Notes under the pieces: generated by a model
What the model was told of the DNA's origin: nothing
Seen by the model: only the letters and a program-made list of their open reading frames with translations
The model's database searches: none
Assembly: GCF_021134715.1 (NCBI RefSeq)
Contig: NC_060027.1
Location: 372,001-436,000, forward strand
DNA length: 64,000 bases
Direction: 5' to 3'
DNA from: Daphnia pulex
Lineage: Eukaryota > Arthropoda > Branchiopoda > Diplostraca > Daphniidae
Program-made: the position numbers and the translations under genes
In this document: piece by piece, positions 13,281 to 24,932 of the stretch
Position numbering within the stretch: position 1 is the first letter of the stretch
Layout: the number at the start of each line of letters is the position of its first letter

Positions 13281-14248
13281 TTATAGGTGGGCGGTGGACA
13301 TCTGATGTCGGAGACTGCGACGGACCACGCCCTCAGCTGCTCGGTTGAAGTCTTCTACACCTTGACGAACGTGTTGGACGTCTTTCGGGAAAGCCTGGAG
13401 ATGAGAGATAGAAAGGGAGAGAGAGATGATCAATCGCTTTTCCTGGGCAGGTGTAGCGAGTGAATAATACCTGGGTCGGGCTGTACACGGAAGCAGCATT
13501 AAAGATGGGTCCCAAATCGGCATTGTTGCTGCTATTGCCAGAACGCTTATTGCTTGTGGCTCGCGTGGGGGTATACGTGCCAGGTTTGCCGTACAAATTC
13601 TGATGATTTCGCTGACGTCGACTCGATGGTGTCTCAATGCCAAAAGGGCTGTTGAATAGTTAGAAACACTGCAATTAGTTTTTAAATTCTTGAATGATTT
13701 CAAACTACATTTTAAAAAACCTGTATAGTTTAGTTGGAGTTCGTCCCAACAACTGTTTTGATCTTGGAGTGTCTTTTCCTCTTCCTGGTGTGTATGGAGA
13801 ACTATTCACTAGCCTTTGTCGACGTCTAGCTGGATTATTCTTGAGTTTCTGTAGATAAATAAACATGATATGAATCTACTAAATTATACACAAGAAGAGT
13901 TGTGCTTCAAACCTGGGACCAAGTTCCAAAAGTGTTGCGAACATCATTGAATGTTTGGTTGACTTTCTCAGCACCAGCTTGGATGAGTTTACGAGTTTCC
14001 TTGGGCACATTAGCTACATTGAGATTGCTGATGGAGGAAAGTACTCCTCTGCTACGTAATAATCTCCTTTGGGGCTGTGGTTGTTCTTGTTCCGTCGTAG
14101 CATCGGAGACACTTTTGAACTGTCTAGACAATTGACGTCTACTCCCACTGCCATTGACACCCAACGTATGAGTAATCTCTTCAGTTGCACCGTCTGACCT
14201 TGAAGTCTTATTCCAAATCTGTGACAAACTCTTCAAACTTGATGCCAT
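13281..14248 (-). CDS. Small basic protein, possibly a PIMREG/FAM64A-like mitotic regulator
   Basis: Four exons: 14248-13913, 13848-13721, 13648-13471 and 13394-13281 (336, 128, 178 and 114 bases) join in frame to 251 residues. The protein is rich in Ser, Arg, Asn and Thr, has no signal peptide or membrane segment, and looks largely disordered. It carries several Ser/Thr-Pro sites (SPYTPG, RTPTKLYSPFG, ETPSS, YTPT, YSPTQ), as expected of a cyclin-dependent kinase substrate. The last exon is a short predicted helix (DVQHVRQGVEDFNRAAEGV). The order of motifs (LSRQF near the N terminus, a basic RRR segment, an SPY/SPF motif, then a helix containing QHxxxxxxE) faintly resembles vertebrate PIMREG (FAM64A). 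I rate that match low, and the safe call is an uncharacterised, probably nuclear phosphoprotein. It is divergently paired with GOSR1. Confidence 0.75.
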
Positions 14249-14607
14249 TTTAACAAAACTTGTTTTTGGGTTAACGTGAAAAATGCGTGCTCTGGAACAC
14301 AGGCTTGTCAAAACGGTTATTTCATTTCAAACCCTTTTGTAAGTACACCGTTGTCAAATGGTGTTGAATCAATTCCCGTAATACGTCGTCGTAAACTGAC
14401 AGGAGCAGACCTACATAAATATCCAAAACTAGTTATTGTTGGCAGTTTTTACGTGTTATTTCGTCGTTCTAGTTCAAGATATCTGTTATCCTCAGTTTTA
14501 TTTATGTTTTCTTCTTCGTGAACTTCGTTGCTTGTAAAATCCCATCAAATTACAGTACGTAAAACGGAATCAGGCTGGAGACAACGGAGACAGTCAACGT
14601 CATCAAT
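14249..14607. promoter_or_regulatory. Shared divergent promoter interval (mitotic-regulator-like gene / GOSR1)
   Basis: Only 359 bases separate the start codons of the minus-strand gene and plus-strand GOSR1, so both promoters and 5' UTRs must lie here. No TATA box was obvious. Confidence 0.45.
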
Positions 14608-15624
14608 ATGACAAGAGGAACCTATTCTTGGGAAGGTAAATATACTAGTTTAAAGTCATGGGACTGGTTTTTCAAATAATATGTCCTCTATTTGATACAG
14701 ATTTGCGGAAGCAAGCCCGACAGCTAGAAAATGAAATTGATGCAAAATTGGTCAGTTTCAGTAAATTAGGGTTAGGATCCACCCCTTTCAACAATTCTAA
14801 ATCCAATGGGTAGCCTAATAGTGTTACGAAATAGTGCAACACTTTTACATCATTTCCGTTTCGATTTGCAGAGAATCAGCTCATCTGCTTGGAGAAAATT
14901 TTGCCTTTGAATCAGGGTCAAGTGAAATTCAACAGCTTCTTAGCAAGGTAACTTTGGGGTCAACCATGACTCACACAAAAATGCATAGCCTACTTGTATT
15001 TTTCCAGCTCACCGATGTTAACTCCCAAATGACTGAAGTGTCTGCCTCTCAAGCCCCAAGTGCAGCTTTGCAACACACTCTCCAGCGTCACCGTGACATT
15101 TTGCAGGACTACACCACTGAATTCCAGAAGACGTCATCTCACTTGCAGTCCAAAAAGGAAAGGGAAGACTTACTTGGAAGTGTTAGAAGAGACATAGAGT
15201 AAGAAATTCTAACTGTTACTTTTTTACCTATACAATTTCTTTATCTTACAATTGCAGTGCCTACAAAAATGACAGTGGTAGAAATAGGCGCACTGATCTT
15301 TATCTGAAGGAAAATGAGCACCTGAGGAGGTATTTAATTAAAGATAAACTTATTGTTACATTGGCTTGATTCTGTGTTTAATCTAGTTCTGAGAGGATGG
15401 TGGACGATCAGATCAATATTGCCATCGAAACCAAAGAACACATAGCAAATCAACGTAGCAACTTGAAGCGAATGCAAGCTCGCGTCAACGACTTGGCTTC
15501 CCGTTTTCCTGTAATCAATAGCGTAGTTCAGCGCATCAATTTCCGCAAGAGGAGAGATGCCATCATCTTAGGAAGCGTGATTGGTTTTGGTTGCATTCTA
15601 TTGCTCCTCTATTCTCAGCGTTAA
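14608..15624 (+). CDS. GOSR1: Golgi SNAP receptor complex member 1 (GS28, a Qb-SNARE)
   Basis: Six exons (14608-14635, 14701-14770, 14872-14947, 15008-15198, 15258-15329, 15387-15624) give 224 residues, close to the roughly 230-250 of animal GS28. It opens with MTRGTYSWEDLRKQARQLE, the conserved start of this family. A coiled-coil region follows, with HRDILQDYTTEF and then the SNARE motif (about 130-200) containing SERMVDDQINIAIETKEHI. The protein ends in a single hydrophobic tail anchor (AIILGSVIGFGCILLLLYS) and three final residues. GS28 acts in vesicle fusion at the cis-Golgi and in intra-Golgi transport, in complexes with syntaxin-5, Bet1/GS15 and Ykt6. It runs tail-to-tail with MTO1, about 105 bases from its stop. 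Confidence 0.95.
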
Positions 15625-15729
15625 AAAATAACTTTCAAAACTTCTATATTTTATACTGTGATGGCTCTTCCCGCTCTTTACTATTTCCTTAAAGGTTCAT
15701 TACAAAGAATTTTCAGTCATTATCCTTGA

Positions 15730-18468
15730 TCAAGAGTTTGTTACCGCCAAACGTTTTCTTCGATTAAGGTACTGTAATATTGTAAGAATGGCAGATGGTG
15801 TAACGCCAGAAATCCGAGAAGCTGCACCAATCTACAAGCCAAAATGTTAGGAAAGATTAGGTTAGATTTCAAGATTTACTTATTTTATTCCTTACCGTTT
15901 GCGGCCGTGCTTCATTTAGTTTGTTTCGTTCTTCGTTTGACAAAGACATGGAACTCCTATACAAAAATATGTTTTTAGAACGCAAACTGAATTAGAACAA
16001 ATGGCAATCATTTTCGTACTCTAAGTAATCAATGTCGTCTGGGATGGCGAGGGCTTCCTCCGCACGGATTTGTACGGCATCTCCTTCTTGATCATCAATC
16101 GCATTCGAGTACAATGATTCGATCTGAAGTCTCTTGCACAGTAGTGGGTCAGATACTAGATGACTAAGTCGTCCGTCAGCCAGAATTGAATCTAAAAGTG
16201 CCACCGTAATTCCGTCCTGCTGCCACGGTAAGGCCAGAAGTTCAAATGCGCTAAAATATGAAGCAAGTCACGAAATGTTGCGATTAGAAATTTAAAAAAA
16301 AAAGCTGATTGATAATTTGAAGTACTTTCTATGAGTTGACGTTTTTGTAGCAGGGAGAGAAAGCATCTTGCGCCAGATGCTCAAAGGTCGTTTGATGGAT
16401 TTTAAAAGAGTTACAGCATCATTATGGGACAATCTTGTGTTCACACACCGGTCATACCTGAACAAAAAATCGTCATCAGGATGAGAACAGTTTACAATTA
16501 AAAACTCAATACATTACCGAGCTTGAGATACGCATCCCGTCGGAAATGCTTTTTCAGTTAGTCTAAAATCTGCGTTGTCCGGCCGCAGAGAAAGTCTAAA
16601 TTCAGCTCTAGATGTAAACATTCGGTAAGGTTCTGGTGCACCTATCCGAGTCAGGTCATCGATAAGGACTCCAATATACCCTTCCGTTCGATCAATTGTA
16701 AAACTGGGAAGATTTTTTACCTGTTATCAATGTAACATAAGTATAAAATAAAATTTAGTAATTGATGTAATTGGCATTTGATTTACTTTGAGGCCGGCGT
16801 TGATACCGGCTATGATTCCTTGAGCGGCTGCTTCTTCATAGCCAGTTGTCCCATTGATTTGACCAGCAAAGAAAAGACCGTTAACCGGTTTAGTCTCCAG
16901 CGTTTTTCGAATTTGACGAGGATCGATATAATCATATTCAACTCCATAACCAGGTCGAATCATTTCAACTTTCTCTAGTCCCGGAATGGTTCTCAGCATT
17001 TGAAATTGCAATTCGGCTGGAAGAGTACAAGACAGTCCATTGGGATAGACTACGTGGTTATCAAGACCAAGACCTTCAGGTTCCAACCAAACTTGATGTC
17101 TTCTACCACCAAACCTACGCATACAAAAATTTTCTAGTAAATATGAACGAAGTATTAACAAAACAACTAGTTAGACAAACCTCAGCATTTTCGATTCGAT
17201 TGACGGGCAATACCGCGGCCCCCGCGTTTCTTCCTGGACATGGCGGTCTAAATGGAGGTTGTCTAAAATAATACGTTCCATGGCTGGTGACGTACGAGTA
17301 ATGTGGCAGTTGACTTGATCATTCGGCTATGTTATGTTTTCAATAACAAATTATTCCGTTACATTTTCTGTATTACTTATAAGGAAATGGTTACCTCAAT
17401 CCAGACTCGATCATTCATGAATGAGAAAGGTATGGGAGGGTCATCACCCCGCTGGATTTCGCAGACAGAATAGTCAATGGTTCGGCCATCCAAACGAGGC
17501 GGAGTACCAGTTTTCAGTCGACCAAGTTTAAACTGCAATCGCTCCAGCGTATGAGACAATCCGATCGCTGGCTTGTCTCCCATACGGCCAGCTGGGTAGG
17601 TCTCCAATCCAATGTTGATTTGGCCACGTAGAAAAGTACCTGTAGTGATCACTACAGATCGACTGGAGATTTTTGTATCGTCAGCTGTTATGTATAGTAA
17701 AGATTAATCGGAATGATGATGCAATTAAAAACAAATTGATTGGCCACATACCTAGTAAAACACCCAAGCAAGTTTCATGACCATCTATATTTTCAACAAT
17801 CAAATCTTCAACAGCTGCAGCTCTAATTTCAAGATTTGCTGTTTGAAATAATTCAGCTTGTAAATGCTTTTTGTAGAGATTACGATCAATCTGAGCCCTG
17901 GGGCCCCACACTGCAGGTCCTTTCCTTCTATTCAAAACCTAAATAATGAAATTCCTCATCTAAATTTTGATCCTGATAATAAATATTTAACATCATTAAC
18001 CTTACCTTGTATTGAATTCCAGATAAATCACAGATTCTGCCACAGACCCCATCCAAAGCATCAACTTCTCTCATCTGAATACAAACTATTTATTTAAAAA
18101 ATTAATAAATTAATAAACTATACAAATATGAAATTACCAGGTGTCCTTTTCCGATTCCCCCAAATGAAGGATTACATGACATTTCCCCTGGTGAATAAAT
18201 GGGCATATAATAGTGCTCAATTGTTGCAAATTTATAGGCATTGATTACCAATTGTTTCGATCTTATGAGTGAGCAATAAAGTTTTGCACCCCATTCTTGC
18301 AGCTGCTGCACAAGCTTCTGTTCCGGCGTGACCTCCTCCAACAACGATGACATCATAATTCTTTTCGCCGGTAGTAGTGCTTAAGAATCTTTCGCTTTTG
18401 ATAACACGTAGAGACTGGGACCCAAAGCAACTCTTACAGCGCTTCAGAATAAATCCTCCGTATTTCAT
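15730..18468 (-). CDS. MTO1: Mitochondrial tRNA uridine-34 5-carboxymethylaminomethyl (taurinomethyl) modification enzyme MTO1, GidA/MnmG family
   Basis: Twelve exons (18468-18249, 18187-18138, 18074-18006, 17938-17752, 17684-17395, 17326-17181, 17114-16787, 16720-16518, 16457-16326, 16250-16020, 15956-15896, 15831-15730) keep frame to 672 residues. A basic, Ser-rich N terminus suits mitochondrial import. The FAD-binding fold follows with [11 protein letters not shown] (43-53). Family signatures then appear in order: [63 protein letters not shown], and [18 protein letters not shown]. The C terminus has the GidA helical domain ending [12 protein letters not shown]. With GTPBP3, MTO1 modifies the wobble uridine of several mitochondrial tRNAs using FAD and methylene-tetrahydrofolate. 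Exon 1 reads ETIGEMSC where most relatives have QMSC. The gene is divergent from TPST. Confidence 0.95.
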
Positions 18469-19180
18469 TTTTTAATTAATAAAGCACGTGATTAGAGAAC
18501 CATTTTAAGCTGAAAGTAATATAAATCTGCAAAAAGGCTCGAACAGTTACAAAACACGAGAATTCACAACACGAGACGATGTTGTTGTGTTGGAATTCGT
18601 CTGCTTTTTTCGTTACTCTTGACAACCTGTGACGTAAGCGTTCTTTCGTGGCATTTCTCATTAAATCGAAAACATATCACAGCCTATATTTATATTGCGG
18701 TTCGAAGAAAAGGTAATAACTCTTTTAAAACACTCGTATTCATGTTTAAGCATTCATTTTTTGTAGTATACCTGATTGAATTATGTAGCTGAAGCTCTTC
18801 TCATTATCACGTCTATTGATCTCACAGCCTTCGAACCCTTATCATTTCAAAACGTTTTCATCACCGCCTATAATCTGGCAAAGTGATCTATTTTGCGGGG
18901 CAATTGGTTAACGATAGTCTCTGTGTCAACAGCCATTCAAGAGCAGTCATGCACAGCTAGCTAGTATATACTTATCTTATCTTTTCTGTGCCATACAAAC
19001 TGATGTGAAAGGGTCAGCTGTGGCTGCAGTCAGTATACCTCCTTGATCTATTGATGTTCGCTCTTTTAGATCTCTAGAAATGGTATGAAGTGGCCATTCC
19101 TCTCCTCTCACCAGCGTAAGAAGGCTCACTTCTCCTTCTCACAGCAAGCACCGTCGGGTCTTACAGGCAGATTCTTCACC
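18469..19180. promoter_or_regulatory. Divergent intergenic interval between MTO1 and the tyrosylprotein sulfotransferase
   Basis: Contains the upstream regions of both genes. On the plus strand an open frame from an ATG at 19085 runs in frame into the TPST coding region, so part of this interval could be an N-terminal extension. Otherwise I see AT-rich DNA with no distinctive element. Confidence 0.4.
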
Positions 19181-20662
19181 ATGGTGTTCACTCGAGGAAT
19201 AGGGGTGAAACGTTTGATAGCCTATGGAGTACCTTTTCTCATCCTAATCATGGTGTACCAGATATGGAAGAGACCGTGCAACTCAACTCCATTTGGGGGC
19301 CAGGTATGATTCTTTATTCACCAATCAACTTTCAACATCTTTAAACAAAAACAAATTAACCTTTCCTATGGTGGAGGCTTACGAGTAACAAACTTAACTT
19401 CCTTCTTATATCTACTTCCTGTGTCCCGTCTTCTGTGTTCCCCTTGCACGCTCTTTCTCTTTAAAACAATCCTTGACACAAAACAAATTGTGGACACACC
19501 AAAAACGAGGCAGCCTCTGTTACAGCATATCGTTGTGGACGCCGACAAGCGGACGTACAGTTACGACCGAATGGAACCCATGATCTTCATCGGAGGAATG
19601 CCCCGGTCAGGAACCACTTTGGCTCGAGTTTTGTTGGACGCCCATCCGGACATCCGCTGTGGAGAAGAGACACGTGTCTTACCCCGCCTTCTGCAAATGC
19701 GCGCACAGTGGGTCAAGTCCCAGAAAGAAAAAATGCGGCTGGAAGAAGCCGGCGTCACCGCCGAGGTAAATATTACAAAACAAAAGCAAATAGTCAATTT
19801 CTTTCTTATCTTGATGAGATAGTAATTGCTCCGTGTAAATACTAGGTGCTTAACTCAGCCATAGCTGCGTTCATAGTCGAAATTGTGGCTAAACACGGCG
19901 AGCCGGCCAAGAGATTGTGCAATAAGGACCCATTTACAATGAAATCAGCCGTTTACCTGTCTGAACTTTTCCCTCGCGCCAAGTTTCTACTCATGGTCCG
20001 AGATGGACGGGCGACCGTGCACTCGATCATCACTCGGAAAGTGACAATCACTGGGTTTGACTTGACCAGTTACCGCGATTGCTTGACGAAATGGAACAAA
20101 GCTGTCACCATTATGCACAACGAGTGTCAAAGCGTGGGTCCTTCACGGTGCCTGATGGTTCATTATGAACAACTTGTCCTTCATCCTCAAGTGTGGATGG
20201 AGAAAATCCTTCAATTTCTAGACGTTCCATGGGATGACGTAGTCTTGCATCACGAACAACTCATCAATCGACCTGGTGGAATTTCACTCTCCAAGTATAA
20301 TTTTCATAAATTATTTGATTCGCATTTCACTTCTCCTAACACTAACAACTTACTTTAGGGTTGAAAGATCGTCGGATCAGGTTGTGAAACCAATTAATTT
20401 GGAAGCACTCAGCAAATGGGTGGGTCAAATACCTGAAGATGTTATCCGAGACATGCCCCATATCGCCCCGATGCTGTCAACGTTCGGCTACGATCCTCGA
20501 GCTAATCCACCCAATTACGGCGATGCAGATCAGTGGGTAGCCAACAACACGCTCAAAGTAGCCCAGCAAGAACGACACTGGGTGAACAAGACACAAGAGC
20601 TTCTCAAAGCCAAAAAGCAGCAACAACCCCGCGATGAATTTGAAGACAAATTCACCGATTAA
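19181..20662 (+). CDS. Protein-tyrosine sulfotransferase (TPST), Golgi type II membrane enzyme
   Basis: Four exons (19181-19303, 19526-19765, 19846-20294, 20359-20662) give 371 residues, as in animal TPSTs. I chose the ATG at 19181 because its context (TTCACCATGG) is strong and it puts a signal anchor ([15 protein letters not shown], about 12-26) right after a short basic cytosolic tail. An in-frame ATG at 19085 would add 32 residues. The 5'-phosphosulfate loop is [16 protein letters not shown] (64-79) and the catalytic GEETR motif sits at 87-91. The 3'-phosphate site is in [12 protein letters not shown]. Conserved [10 protein letters not shown] and [12 protein letters not shown] also match. 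The enzyme transfers sulfate from PAPS to tyrosines of secreted and membrane proteins in the trans-Golgi. The CT-rich 3' flank is probably its 3' UTR. Confidence 0.95.
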
Positions 20663-21476
20663 AAATTCTTTTAGCTACTCACTCTCTCTCACTCTTCTTG
20701 CTCTCTCTCTCTCTTTAAACTCTTATTTACTCAAAACGAGTCAAGTGATGTTTGCATCGCTTTGCCAATGATGACTACTCTTGTCACACTCCCCTCAAGC
20801 CGTACTTGTCACACATTTTATACAATGATTTAAGTGCGCTTTGTATGCTTCAAAATATTTGTTGTTGAAAAACGAAGGCCGTCAATGTTTTATAATCATC
20901 TCAGTTTTGTTTTCTTTTACCTCGTTCCATGAATGAGCCAGTTGCAGGTCTGTTTAAAATTTTTTTTTTCCTTCTGTTATATTCCTATCTTGCCCAAGGG
21001 CTGATGAATTTTTTCTTGAGTGTTTTGTTCGTCGATCCTGATTTCCATTTCCTGAAATTGTAAATGCGTTTTCAAAAAACAAACGGAGAAAAAATTTCAG
21101 TTGATCGATGACACAATGACCAAATATGGGAAAAACACAAAGTCACGTGAAGGATTGTGTTGTGACCGTCAGTCGTGTCTCATTTCTTTTTTAAATAGCT
21201 TTAAAAATGTCCTTTTTTTTACAGATTTTTTTGTATCTTCAAAGAGTAACTAAATATACATATCCAAAGTGGTGTAACAGAAATAACTAACTACAATCTT
21301 TTTTTTTGGTGCTGTACTGTCAAACGAAGTGCAGCAAATGGAGTTTTTATTATTAAAGGATTTTATAATAATGCTACTTTGTTTTTGTAAAAAGGGATGA
21401 TGGACGGTAAATTCTTTCATCGTTGGATATGGGGATCGTCAAGTGTGATGTTTAATTTAACACGAAGGGATGATTT
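20663..21476. other. Gap between TPST and the convergent cysteine-rich gene
   Basis: Begins with the likely TPST 3' UTR, including a CT microsatellite at about 20690-20716, then T-rich DNA. No coding exon or structured RNA was recognised. Confidence 0.5.
20690..20716. repeat. CT dinucleotide repeat
   Basis: An interrupted CT/TC run just after the TPST stop codon. Confidence 0.75.
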
Positions 21477-23334
21477 TTAAAAGACCAAACATGCGGTAAA
21501 AATCGCGGTGACAACCATAGCCATGGTAGTCTGAATGGCACTTCCGCTGTTGTTGTAAGGCCTTCGATTGTACGGTGGGATAGTTCCGCTTGAACCGAAT
21601 CCCGAACTTTGTCCGAAATTATTGGAACTCTGTCCGAAACTCCCTGAACTTTGTCCCATACCGCTAGGATTCTGTTGTGGCCAGTTACTTCCGGAATTGA
21701 CTCCGAAAGAATTTGGATTTTGTTGCGGCCAATTATTACCAGAGTTCATTCCGAAATCGTTTTGGTTCTGCGGCCAGTTACTACCAGAATTCGAGCCAAA
21801 GTTATTAGTACCTTGCCCACCGAAATTGCTCGCTGATCCCTGAGGAAAGTTTTGAGGAAAACTGCCACTATTGGAACCAAAATTATTCTGATTATTATTA
21901 GGGAAGTTGACACCGCCGTTACTGCTGCTGCCGCTACTGCCACTCGGGAAACGATTGAAAGCTGGGTTGTTGTTGAAGCTATTGGAGCTGTCAAACGTGT
22001 TGAATGTAGAGTAGCCGCCCGTCTTGCACTGAACGCCTTGAAGCATCACATCAAAGATTCGGCCAAAGTGGGTTGACGCCCTCGAACTGCAAAAATCCGT
22101 TCCACGAGTGTACTTGTCCAAGATGCAATTGGTTACATCTGCAATGTACCTATTGATAACATGTTATTATTAATAATTCTTTAACAATTCAGCCAATATC
22201 TTGTTTCATACTTGCAATCGTCACCATTGTAACTGTTCATGCTGAGAATAATGGACGTTCCGTATTTCAATGTTTGGCGATTTGGCGACGGTAACATTTG
22301 CACAAAGGTAGGCTGAGCTCCTTGTTGAATGTTGCAGCCAAACTCATTCAAATCAGTCTTGCGGGCACACTGCGCTCCATTATTCATGGCCATTTCTAAG
22401 AAATAATCATATGCGTCAATATTGTCGTCCATTCGAAATGAGAGAAAAGGCGACCGGCTAGACAGGTGGACCCTGCGTGACCCGGAATGAATACAAATTT
22501 CTACCTTTAAGGTTAACTTGGTTGTTGGAACAGAGGTAATCCTTGGCCGCATTCATGGCGCCTAATTTTTTCTGGGCCGCCAGTTCCGTCGAGCTGGTGC
22601 TGCCTGTGCTGGATATGGAACTAGCACTAAGGCTGAACTGACAGGCCGATTTCAAATAACCTACAATGTTTTGCATTTGTCTAAAATAAGAGAAATGAAC
22701 AAAACGACGAAAGAGAAATCCGGTCTGATTACACAACAACACAAAAAAGGAATAAGTTGTTTTTAGGTAAATTGTAAATAGTACCCGCAAGCCTGTGCAG
22801 CCCATGTGTCTAGTTGCTGGTTGGACCCGCCCGTAAACGAAGAGGACGAGAAGCTGTTGCCCATTGTATCAGCTGTAATCAGGATCCGCTCAACAATCAC
22901 CTGGGCGTCATTCTGATTCATTGTTTCCTATTGGCAGCCAAAAACAAGAGAATTGTAGGGGCCATCATTAGACACATACGCGCATTAGATTTTACGTTGA
23001 CTAAGACGGAACACGGTTTGTCACTGCCGAATGGTCGAAACTGTCCTTGTTGTTGTTGATCCCAATTGGCTCTCGATCCACCTGCAGTTCCTCCAGCTAC
23101 TCCGCTATTGAATCCAATCGATTGATTTTCTACGCGCAGATAATCACAAAGTTTCAATCACTATTACGTCTTAACCGAAAAAATAGATTACCTGCGCATG
23201 TGATGCAGAGACTGAAGGCCATTAAGGCAGTAATTAACCCTGTCTGACTGTAAATTATTATTAAAGAATTAGTAGCAAAATCAATTTTCAGGCTATTACG
23301 CAACAATAATTACGTACCTTAAAGAAGAAGCCAT
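21477..23334 (-). CDS. Secreted, probably GPI-anchored cysteine-rich protein with a Gly/Asn/Ser repeat tail (DUF1397/27-kDa-glycoprotein-like, copy A)
   Basis: Seven exons (23334-23318, 23247-23192, 23129-22996, 22927-22785, 22680-22505, 22395-22212, 22149-21477) join to 460 residues. A signal peptide (SQTGLITALMAFSLCITCAG) is split over exons 1-2. A Gly/Gln-rich linker leads to a cysteine module: PCSVLVN, AAQACG, SACQF, YLCSNNQVNLK, AQCARKTDLNEFGC, DDCKY, TNCILDKYTRGTDFC and QGVQC. Then comes about 130 residues of Asn/Gly/Ser/Phe repeats with three copies of an FG-x-NSG-x-NWPQ unit, and a hydrophobic C terminus (MAMVVTAIFTACLVF) without a basic tail, typical of a GPI signal. The cysteine spacing and intron phases match the gene at 26735-28463. 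The late cysteine pattern recalls the arthropod 27-kDa hemolymph glycoprotein family (DUF1397), my best but unproven assignment. Its function is unknown. Confidence 0.8.
21600..21960. repeat. Coding tandem repeats (Asn/Ser/Gly/Phe-rich) in the last exon of copy A
   Basis: Imperfect units of about 15-17 codons containing FG-x-NSG-x-NWPQ occur three times, flanked by shorter NFGQSSG-like units. Their codon-level similarity suggests recent expansion by slippage. Confidence 0.6.
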
Positions 23335-24186
23335 TTTCCAATTGAATATTCGCAGTCACTCGGATTGTTGCTATAGCTACAGTCCGTCCACTATCGAATC
23401 AGAGGGGTGAATGATATCCTTCTCGAGCTGGCCGAGGTGGACGCGGGCGGGATAACGAAAAACAAGACACAAACAAAAGCCCAAGTACATCACGTTCGTG
23501 TGTGCTGCTGCGGTCGAAAACGTTCTGTGGGTGGGGGGGAATTGTTGCAACGTCAACGGTTGACGGCAACACCGCGGACAAAATCTTTTATTCAGAGAAT
23601 GCGTCCTGTGTGTGTATATACACACACGTTGGCGTGCCGTACATATAGACACAACACTAGCAGCCCATTCTTTTCCCATTTTCTTACTTCCTGCATCGAT
23701 TTCCATCCAACTCGGGGGAGACGTGATACGAATCAGCGTCGGTAATTGTCGTCCTCACGAAGTAGTAAACAACGGAAAGACTCGGGACCGGGTTCTCTAA
23801 TGATTCGATTAATCCGCACCGTTCCGAATCTATCAGCATTTTCAGGGAAAAACTGTAAGAGAATTAGAAATGGCATAAGACACAATTTTGGTATCATGGT
23901 TTTCGTGCACTAAAAAACGAATGTACAGCTGTTTTACTTCACGTGATGAAATACTATTTTTGTTTTTGTTATCTACGAGCATCGTTATCTTTATTTGGAT
24001 TGTTATTAGTTCTCTTTGTCTAGTTCATCATTCTCTTTCCTGTTTTGAAAACAAAACATCTGAAAATTGTTAGCCATTTCTGGGGAAAGAATTAAAACGG
24101 TATAGAAACAAAAGGTTATTGGCCTATCGAACGTATGCTTATCTCACGACCAAGGGGAGTCGATGATGTGATGGAATTTAAAGAAC
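23335..24186. other. Gene-free interval upstream of cysteine-rich copy A
   Basis: Contains the likely promoter and 5' UTR of the minus-strand gene starting at 23334. Overlapping open frames on both strands near 23400-23750 have no recognisable content. Nothing else was seen. Confidence 0.45.
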
Positions 24187-24932
24187 TTACTTATGTACAG
24201 AAAATATTATACACCCCACCTGCTTAAGGGGAGCATTTCCTGGAGGAAACAATTTGTTTAGCCTACTTGATTATGGAGAAATTATGAGCTTTTAATCTTT
24301 CTAAGGTAAATGACACTTAACTTTAACGAAATCGAGTCACTGACGAATTGTTGAAAGAATTGAAAAATTTGTTTACCTTCATTGAAAACTCAACCAGAAA
24401 AAGGAATCGTCCATCGCTTATCTCTGCAATTTGACCTTCTTCGTGTTTTGTGATGGCGCGTGTTGAAGGAGAATATGGCAGAAGGGCAGCCACGCTAACC
24501 TGCGTGACTGTATCATCGTGTTACATATCACTCTCCCACCTGTAACCCTATACAATTAGAGAAAATTGAGAGGCTTTTGTCTGAACAAAAAAACATGACT
24601 TCTTAAAAGCATTTTGGATTAGAGTTACCCCAATGGCAAGAAACCTGATTCAATTAGTCACTAATTTCATTTTTGAACAACACAATCATTATCTTAATAA
24701 AAACGTACTAGTAAGTTGCCAAAAAAATGATCTATCAACAAAGAAAATCAGTGAACCTCATGGAGTACATAAGTTATTGAACAACTTACTAAAGAATTTG
24801 TGGTAACATACAGTAGAGTTAAGACTCTGTTATGCAAATATATATTAATTGTTTCCCACTTACCAGTACAAACTGCTCAAGTTGGAGATAGTCAGATAAC
24901 TTCTCGTAGAATTTCAGAAAATCGTCGTCCAT
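24187..24932 (-). CDS. Tentative small three-exon gene of about 74 residues, unrecognised
   Basis: Exon 1 (24932-24864) encodes MDDDFLKFYEKLSDYLQLEQ and a few more residues, and ends at a good donor (CTG|GTAAGT). Exon 2 (24499-24377) has a clean acceptor (ACGCAG) and is open in the same frame across 41 codons, including ALLPYSPSTRAITKHEEGQ and GRFLFLVEFSMK, then a GTAAAC donor. The third exon is uncertain: an acceptor at 24220 gives VGCIIFSVHK and a stop at 24187, while another acceptor a little upstream gives a similarly short end. The protein would be acidic at the start with a hydrophobic, beta-like centre. I do not recognise a family. The matched splice phases are the main support. Confidence 0.35.

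Noticed and set aside
23399-23800. Overlapping open frames on both strands upstream of copy A
   Set aside because: No domain, no splice partners, and mutual overlap in several frames. Likely promoter or 5' UTR sequence.
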